Below, in pieces: positions 6,031 to 10,067 of a DNA stretch of 10,067 bases. The notes under the pieces were generated by a model. It was not told where the DNA came from and made no database searches. It worked only from the letters and a program-made list of their open reading frames with translations. Position numbers and translations under genes: made by a program. The DNA is from a bacterium (GTDB taxonomy: Bacteria; Coprothermobacterota; Coprothermobacteria; Coprothermobacterales; JAADFF01), in contig JAMORD010000064.1 of assembly GCA_027063755.1 (NCBI GenBank), positions 1 through 10,067 on the forward strand, written 5' to 3'. The number at the start of each line of letters is the position of its first letter. The stretch's first letter is position 1.

Positions 6031-6974
6031 ATGTACGAGATAAACTTATAACACTTGCACGGAAAGGGGGTTCTTACAAAGAGCTTGCCACTACATATCG
6101 TATGTGGCAAATGGAGTCTGGTAGGGATTATGAAGAGATATGCGATGGTTGCGATGGAGCTGTTACCATAGCCGATAGCATATATCCTCCCATGTTGAGA
6201 CGCCTTCACAAGCCACCTATTGTGTTGTTTTATAGGGGGAATTTATCTCTTCTTGAGCGATGTCCTAAAGTTGCCATTGTAGGTACACGAAGGGCTACTT
6301 CATATGGTATTTCTGTTGCAGAGAAGTTAGGATATGTACTATCGCAGGCGGGGGTGCCGGTTGTATCTGGGCTTGCCCGTGGAATAGATGTATCGTCGCA
6401 GAAATATGCTGCCGAAAGAGGCTTGGCTATTGCCGTTTTGGGTAATGGGCTTGATATTTATTATCCATATAAAAATCGCAAAGTGCAAGAAACTATTGCC
6501 GAGAAGGGGCTTCTTCTTTCAGAGTATCCTTGTGGCACACGGGGAACGAAATGGTCTTATGTTGCTCGTAATAGAATTATTGCAGCACTGTCGTCTCTTG
6601 TAGTAGTTGTTGAATCACCAGAGCGTGGAGGGTCTATTCATACTGCGGAATTTGCTATGGAGCTTGGTATACCAGTGGCGGCAGTACCCGGTGATATATT
6701 TCGCATAACATCAAAGGGTACTAATGCCTTGATAGCAGATGGTGCCATGATTATTACAAGGCCAGAGGATGTTTTAGATATGATTGGTGTTGTTGCATAT
6801 GAAGAGAAACATCATAGACTAATAGATATACTAAAGAAGCATGGAGGAAGAATGGATATATCTCGGATAAGGGAGTATTATGATAATACAGGTAAGTTGA
6901 TGAAGGATATTGCATATCTTGAATCAAATCACATTGTTAGGATGGAGGGAAGTGTGGTGATACTTATTGAATAG
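6027..6974 (+). CDS. dprA: DNA processing protein DprA
   Basis: DprA (Smf) binds incoming single-stranded DNA during transformation and loads RecA. The 315-residue protein has the Rossmann-like DprA domain: VAIVGTRRATSYG (82-94), VVSGLARGID (112-121), AVLGNGLDIYYPYKN (136-150), LLSEYPCG (163-170), RNRIIAALSS (181-190), GSIHTAEFAMELGIPVAAVPGD (202-223 in two parts) and GTNALIADGA (231-240). The C-terminal stretch (about 258-315) looks like the winged-helix DprA C-domain. It departs from the usual sequence in two places: IDVSSQKYA where most have IDxxAHxxA, and KWSYVARNRI where most have FPxRNRI. The GTG start is in a GTGA overlap with comM, with GGTGAGG at 6014-6020. Downstream in many Firmicutes is topA; here trmFO follows directly, overlapping by 8 nt. 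Confidence 0.95.
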   Translation: MNVRDKLITLARKGGSYKELATTYRMWQMESGRDYEEICDGCDGAVTIADSIYPPMLRRLHKPPIVLFYRGNLSLLERCPKVAIVGTRRATSYGISVAEKLGYVLSQAGVPVVSGLARGIDVSSQKYAAERGLAIAVLGNGLDIYYPYKNRKVQETIAEKGLLLSEYPCGTRGTKWSYVARNRIIAALSSLVVVVESPERGGSIHTAEFAMELGIPVAAVPGDIFRITSKGTNALIADGAMIITRPEDVLDMIGVVAYEEKHHRLIDILKKHGGRMDISRIREYYDNTGKLMKDIAYLESNHIVRMEGSVVILIE

Positions 6975-8301
6975 TGTTATTGTTATAGGTGCAGGTTTGG
7001 CTGGCTCGGAAACTGCCTTAACCTTAGCCTCATTAGGTGTGCCTGTAAAACTTTATGAGATGAGACCTCGTAAGATGACACCAGCTCATAGAACAGATAG
7101 ACCTGCGGAGCTTGTATGTTCAAACTCTCTTGGTAGTAGAAGGGTAGATAAGCCTAAAGGGCTTCTTTTATGGGAGTCCTTGATGTTAGGTGCATATCTA
7201 CCGAGGTTAGCTCTTAAAGCCAGTGTGCCTGCTGGAGGGGCCTTGGCTGTTGATAGAAATATATTTTCTCAGCTGGTTGAGGAAGCTATAAATAATCATT
7301 CCCTCATTGAGGTTGTTAGAGAGGAGATTTCCTTTTTTGATGCCAATTCATATACTGTTATATCGGCCGGTCCGTTATTGACTGATAACTTGTCAAATTA
7401 TTTGATGTCTCTTTTAGGTACAGATTTTCTACATTTCTACGATGCTATATCACCTACAATTGTGGCAGATACCATAGATATGGAATATGCTTTTTGGGCT
7501 AATAGATACGATGATTCAGATATGGGAGATTACCTCAATATTCCGCTAACTGAAGAAGAATACTATGAGTTTGTAGAAGATATTCTAAATGCTCGGAAGC
7601 ATATTCATCATGAGTTTGAAGAGATAGAAAAATTCTTTGATAGATGTCTTCCCATTGAGGAAATAGCAAGAAGAGGGAAATTGGCTTTGGCTTACGGCCC
7701 TATGAGACCCGTTGGGCTTGTAGATCCTCGCACAGGTAAGCGTCCATTTGCCGTTATTCAGCTAAGAAAAGAAAATAAAGATGGGACTTTGCTTAATATG
7801 GTGGGTTTTCAAACTGGTATTTCTCATACCGATCAGATAAAGATTTTTAGGAAGATACCCGCCCTTAGACATGCAGAGTTTGCCAGACTTGGGCAAATTC
7901 ACCGTAATACTTTTATTAATGCCCCAAGAGTTTTGGGCAAGTCCATGTCGCTTCGTTGTTGTCCTAAGGTATATATTGCTGGTCAGCTGTCTGGAACAGA
8001 AGGTTATCTTGAAGCTATCATGGGTGGGCATTGGGTTGGCATTAGCATATTTCTTGCTATGCATGGCGTAGATATCCCAGAGCTTCCACGATTTTCCATG
8101 TGGGGTGGTATACAACGATATCTCCATGATGAAACCGTTAAGGAGTTTCAGCCTATGGGGTCAAACTTTGGCCTTCTCCCATTACCTGAAAAGAAGATGA
8201 AGAAGAAGCAAAGGCGCCAGTGGCAGGTAAAAAATGCCATTGTCTCTTGGCTTGAGTATACGAGACAATTAAATAATTTAATAACGGAGGTGAAGAAATA
8301 G
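6967..8301 (+). CDS. trmFO: Methylenetetrahydrofolate-tRNA-(uracil-5-)-methyltransferase TrmFO
   Basis: TrmFO makes ribothymidine at U54 of the tRNA T-loop using methylenetetrahydrofolate as carbon source and FADH2 as reductant. The 444-residue product has the N-terminal dinucleotide-binding fold VIVIGAGLAGSETA (4-17), EMRPRKMTPAH (31-41) and LVCSNSLGS (49-57). C51 and C227 (in FDRCLPIEEIARRG) align with the two functional cysteines of the Bacillus subtilis enzyme. GPMRPVGLVDP, FAVIQLRKEN, MVGFQTGISHTDQ and the C-terminal FAD-site YIAGQLSGTEGYLEAIMGG are all present. The start is TTG, inside the end of dprA, with GTGGTGA at 6954-6960; no other start gives an intact FAD motif. Its tail (about 395-444) is Lys-rich. 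GidA/MnmG is the closest alternative but is much longer. Confidence 0.96.
   Translation: MNSVIVIGAGLAGSETALTLASLGVPVKLYEMRPRKMTPAHRTDRPAELVCSNSLGSRRVDKPKGLLLWESLMLGAYLPRLALKASVPAGGALAVDRNIFSQLVEEAINNHSLIEVVREEISFFDANSYTVISAGPLLTDNLSNYLMSLLGTDFLHFYDAISPTIVADTIDMEYAFWANRYDDSDMGDYLNIPLTEEEYYEFVEDILNARKHIHHEFEEIEKFFDRCLPIEEIARRGKLALAYGPMRPVGLVDPRTGKRPFAVIQLRKENKDGTLLNMVGFQTGISHTDQIKIFRKIPALRHAEFARLGQIHRNTFINAPRVLGKSMSLRCCPKVYIAGQLSGTEGYLEAIMGGHWVGISIFLAMHGVDIPELPRFSMWGGIQRYLHDETVKEFQPMGSNFGLLPLPEKKMKKKQRRQWQVKNAIVSWLEYTRQLNNLITEVKK
8287..8294 (+). promoter_or_regulatory. Ribosome binding site of mtaD
   Basis: GGAGGTGA within the last codons of trmFO ends 6 nt before the GTG at 8301. It fixes this non-ATG start, whose G is the last base of the trmFO TAG stop. 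Confidence 0.8.
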
Positions 8302-9590
8302 TGAGAACATTGTTAAGGGGAGCATATGTACTTACAGCAGATGAAAATAAACCAATGCTGAAAGATGCTGATATTCTCATTGAAGATGACAGTATTGTTT
8401 ATATTGGTGAAAGAAAGGAACATGAGTTTATTGATAGGGTTCAGTATCTTTACGGTTATCTTATTACCCCAGGTTTTATCAATACTCATACCCATCTTGC
8501 TATGACGCTGTTTAGGGGTTGGGGAGAGGATATGGAACTTGGCAAATGGCTTAATGAGAAGATATGGCCCTATGAAGCCAAGTTGACCGATGAAGATGTG
8601 TACTATGGTTCTATTGTTGGTATTAAGGAGATGCTTTCTACGGGAACAACGGCTTTTGTAGATATGTATTTCTTTGAGCAGGCAACTATTGATGCCGTTC
8701 ACGATGTGGGTATTAGAGCTTTTATTACCCCGGGTGTTATAGAAAAAGAAGGGTGGCAAGATAGAATAGACCAGATTGTTGCCCTTCGTAATACCCTAAG
8801 AAGTGATTATGTTGAGGTGCATCTTAGTTTACATGGTCTTTATACATGTGGTCCAGATGTCGTTGATTATGTCATAGAAAAGGCCAAAGAAACAGGTGCC
8901 TTTGTGCATGTACATTTACTTGAAGCTCCTTGGGAAAGACAGTCCATAGAAGAGAAGCATGGAAAAGACTTTATTAAAAAGTATTATGATAAGGGACTCT
9001 TTAACGATATTCATGTCATTGCAGCTCATGGAGTATGGATGTCAGACGAAGAAGTTGAATTGCTTGCCAATGCAAACTTTGCGCTTGCCCATAATCCTCA
9101 GAGCAACCTAAAGCTTGTTTCTGGCATAGCCCCTATATGGAAATATCTCCAAGCTGGTATGACAGTATCTATTGGTACCGATGGAGCAGCCAGTAATAAT
9201 AACCTTGACCTTATTGAGGAAGTACGTACGGCTGGTATGCTCGGTAAATACAAGGCAGAAAATCCTGAGGCCTTGCCATCTAAAGAGCTATTCTATATGC
9301 TTACAAGATACGGTGCTAAGGCTGTACAGCGTGATGATATTGGGGTGCTTGCAGAGGGTAACAAGGCCGATCTTGTTGTATGGAATATTGATAATGTTGA
9401 GTGGTTGCCTTTCTGGGATACAGAAGAGGGCATGTATGCTCACATTATATATTCGGTTCATGCTAAGTCCTCTGTAAAGAGGGTATGGGTAGCCGGTAAA
9501 GAGGTATACAGAGATGGTCACCTTATGGCTGACATTCCATACGTAGAAGGTTTTAGGGCCAGTGTAAAGCGATTATTTGGAGGTGAGTAA
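8301..9590 (+). CDS. mtaD: 5-methylthioadenosine/S-adenosylhomocysteine deaminase
   Basis: This amidohydrolase deaminates methylthioadenosine (MTA) and S-adenosylhomocysteine (SAH) to their inosine forms, clearing by-products of polyamine synthesis and methylation. The 429-residue length matches the family. Metal ligands are visible: H63 and H65 in GFINTHTHLAM, a His in FVHVHLLE (201-208, probably H205), H243 in AAHGVWMSDEE, and D294 in GTDGAASNNNLDL. LAHNPQSNLKLVSGIAP (262-278) and MTLFRGWGEDMELGKWL (68-84) are typical of the MTA/SAH subgroup rather than guanine or atrazine-type deaminases. The C-terminal part restores the small beta domain (GVLAEGNKADLVVWNID). The GTG overlaps the trmFO stop by one base. 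A phosphorylase gene follows after 1 nt, consistent with a two-step salvage route. Exact substrate preference cannot be read from sequence. Confidence 0.9.
   Translation: MRTLLRGAYVLTADENKPMLKDADILIEDDSIVYIGERKEHEFIDRVQYLYGYLITPGFINTHTHLAMTLFRGWGEDMELGKWLNEKIWPYEAKLTDEDVYYGSIVGIKEMLSTGTTAFVDMYFFEQATIDAVHDVGIRAFITPGVIEKEGWQDRIDQIVALRNTLRSDYVEVHLSLHGLYTCGPDVVDYVIEKAKETGAFVHVHLLEAPWERQSIEEKHGKDFIKKYYDKGLFNDIHVIAAHGVWMSDEEVELLANANFALAHNPQSNLKLVSGIAPIWKYLQAGMTVSIGTDGAASNNNLDLIEEVRTAGMLGKYKAENPEALPSKELFYMLTRYGAKAVQRDDIGVLAEGNKADLVVWNIDNVEWLPFWDTEEGMYAHIIYSVHAKSSVKRVWVAGKEVYRDGHLMADIPYVEGFRASVKRLFGGE
9579..9587 (+). promoter_or_regulatory. Ribosome binding site of the phosphorylase gene
   Basis: GGAGGTGAG overlaps the last codons of mtaD and ends 4 nt before the ATG at 9592. 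Its strength suggests that this gene is well translated within the operon. Confidence 0.75.
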
Positions 9591-9591
9591 G

Positions 9592-10067
9592 ATGACAAAG
9601 TTTGGTGTTATTGGAGGTAGTGGTATTTATACCCTTGAAGGTGTAGGTATTGAGTGGATTACTGTTGTAACTCCATATGGAGAGGTAGAAGTTGGAGCAT
9701 CTGAAATTGATGGTAGAGAAGTGTTCTTTATGCCTCGCCACGGAAGAAATCATTCTTTACCCCCTCATAAGGTTAATTACAGGGGTAATATATGGGCCCT
9801 CGCATCATTGGGGGTAAAGCGTATCATAGCCACCAACGCTTGTGGCAGCCTTAATACAGATTTTCCTCCAGGTTATCTGGTCCTTCCCGACCAGTTTCTT
9901 GATTTTACCAAAGCAAGACCATCAACATTTTACGATGAGCCGGGTAAGGTTGCACATACTGATATGACTGTTCCTTATTGCCCTCAGATTCGCGAGGAGG
10001 TTATGAAGGCTGCCGATAAGATGGGTTTTAAAGATATCAACAATGGTGGTACATATGTAACAACCGA
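9592..10067 (+). CDS. mtaP: Methylthioadenosine/methylthioinosine-type nucleoside phosphorylase (5' part, cut by window end)
   Basis: About 158 codons are visible and the frame is still open at the window edge. The protein belongs to the PNP/MTAP trimeric phosphorylase family, which cleaves purine nucleosides with phosphate. Signatures in order: FGVIGGSGIYTLEG (4-17), phosphate-site PRHGRNHSLPPHKVNYRGNIWAL (read as PRHG, then NHSLPPHKVNYRGN), IATNACGSLN, then LPDQFLDFTKARPSTFYDE and a GGTYVTT motif near the end. PRHG and the FTKARPSTFYD stretch favour the MTAP subgroup over ordinary PNP. Because it sits 1 nt after mtaD, which would turn MTA into methylthioinosine, the true substrate may be methylthioinosine, as in the Pseudomonas MTI phosphorylase. 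The base-specificity residues lie beyond the window, so this remains open. Confidence 0.88.
   Translation, partial: MTKFGVIGGSGIYTLEGVGIEWITVVTPYGEVEVGASEIDGREVFFMPRHGRNHSLPPHKVNYRGNIWALASLGVKRIIATNACGSLNTDFPPGYLVLPDQFLDFTKARPSTFYDEPGKVAHTDMTVPYCPQIREEVMKAADKMGFKDINNGGTYVTT

Noticed and set aside
8313-8759. 148-codon open frame on the minus strand opposite mtaD
   Set aside because: Antisense to the conserved N-terminal part of mtaD; composition is that of a shadow frame and no family motif is visible.
1-10067. CRISPR array, tRNA or rRNA gene, transposon, prophage or toxin-antitoxin module
   Set aside because: No spaced direct repeats, no cloverleaf-like gaps, no transposase or phage-like product, and no room between the housekeeping genes.

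Overview
This 10 kb window is a dense, single-direction block of bacterial housekeeping genes. All genes lie on the plus strand: twelve complete genes, a probable 3' end of ffh at the left edge and a 5' part of an mtaP-like gene at the right edge. Base composition is moderate to low GC (about 42% in a stretch I counted). Start codons include GTG (rpsP, the SPOUT gene, dprA, mtaD) and TTG (trmFO), and many starts have strong GGAGG-type ribosome binding sites. The order ffh-rpsP-...-rimM-trmD-(SPOUT)-rplS-rnhB-lepB-yraN-comM-dprA-trmFO mixes features I associate with Firmicutes/Clostridia (ylqD, trmFO after dprA) and with Thermotogae-like anaerobes (the COG4752 SPOUT gene between trmD and rplS, as in the TM1569-TM1571 region). 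A Gram-positive-type or deep-branching anaerobe is a reasonable guess, but I cannot name a genus.

Layout. Positions 1-61 carry a Gly-rich C-terminal tail that probably belongs to Ffh. Positions 92-3042 hold the ribosome-maturation module: S16 (rpsP), a YlqD-family coiled-coil protein, RimM, TrmD, an uncharacterised SPOUT methyltransferase and L19 (rplS). Positions 3042-4537 hold RNase HII, signal peptidase I and a YraN/UPF0102 nuclease-fold protein. Positions 4537-6974 hold the DNA-uptake pair comM (yifB) and dprA. Positions 6967-8301 hold trmFO, the folate/FAD tRNA m5U54 methyltransferase. Positions 8301-10067 hold an MTA/SAH deaminase and an MTA/MTI-type nucleoside phosphorylase, which together salvage the nucleoside by-products of S-adenosylmethionine use.

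The genes are packed almost without gaps. Nine of the junctions overlap (by 1, 4, 8 or 14 nt) and the longest gaps are 30 and 29 nt. I see no terminator and no convincing promoter inside the window, so it reads as one long transcript with extensive translational coupling. A common theme is RNA and methyl-group metabolism: two SPOUT enzymes (one of them TrmD, which uses SAM), a folate-dependent tRNA methylase, and a salvage pair for SAM breakdown products.

I found no undescribed multi-gene system here. The points most worth a second look are the orphan SPOUT methyltransferase, a Glu where TrmD normally has its catalytic Asp, the mtaD-phosphorylase pair joined to the translation cluster, and the absence of the KH (khpA), ylqF and topA genes that often sit in this gene order.
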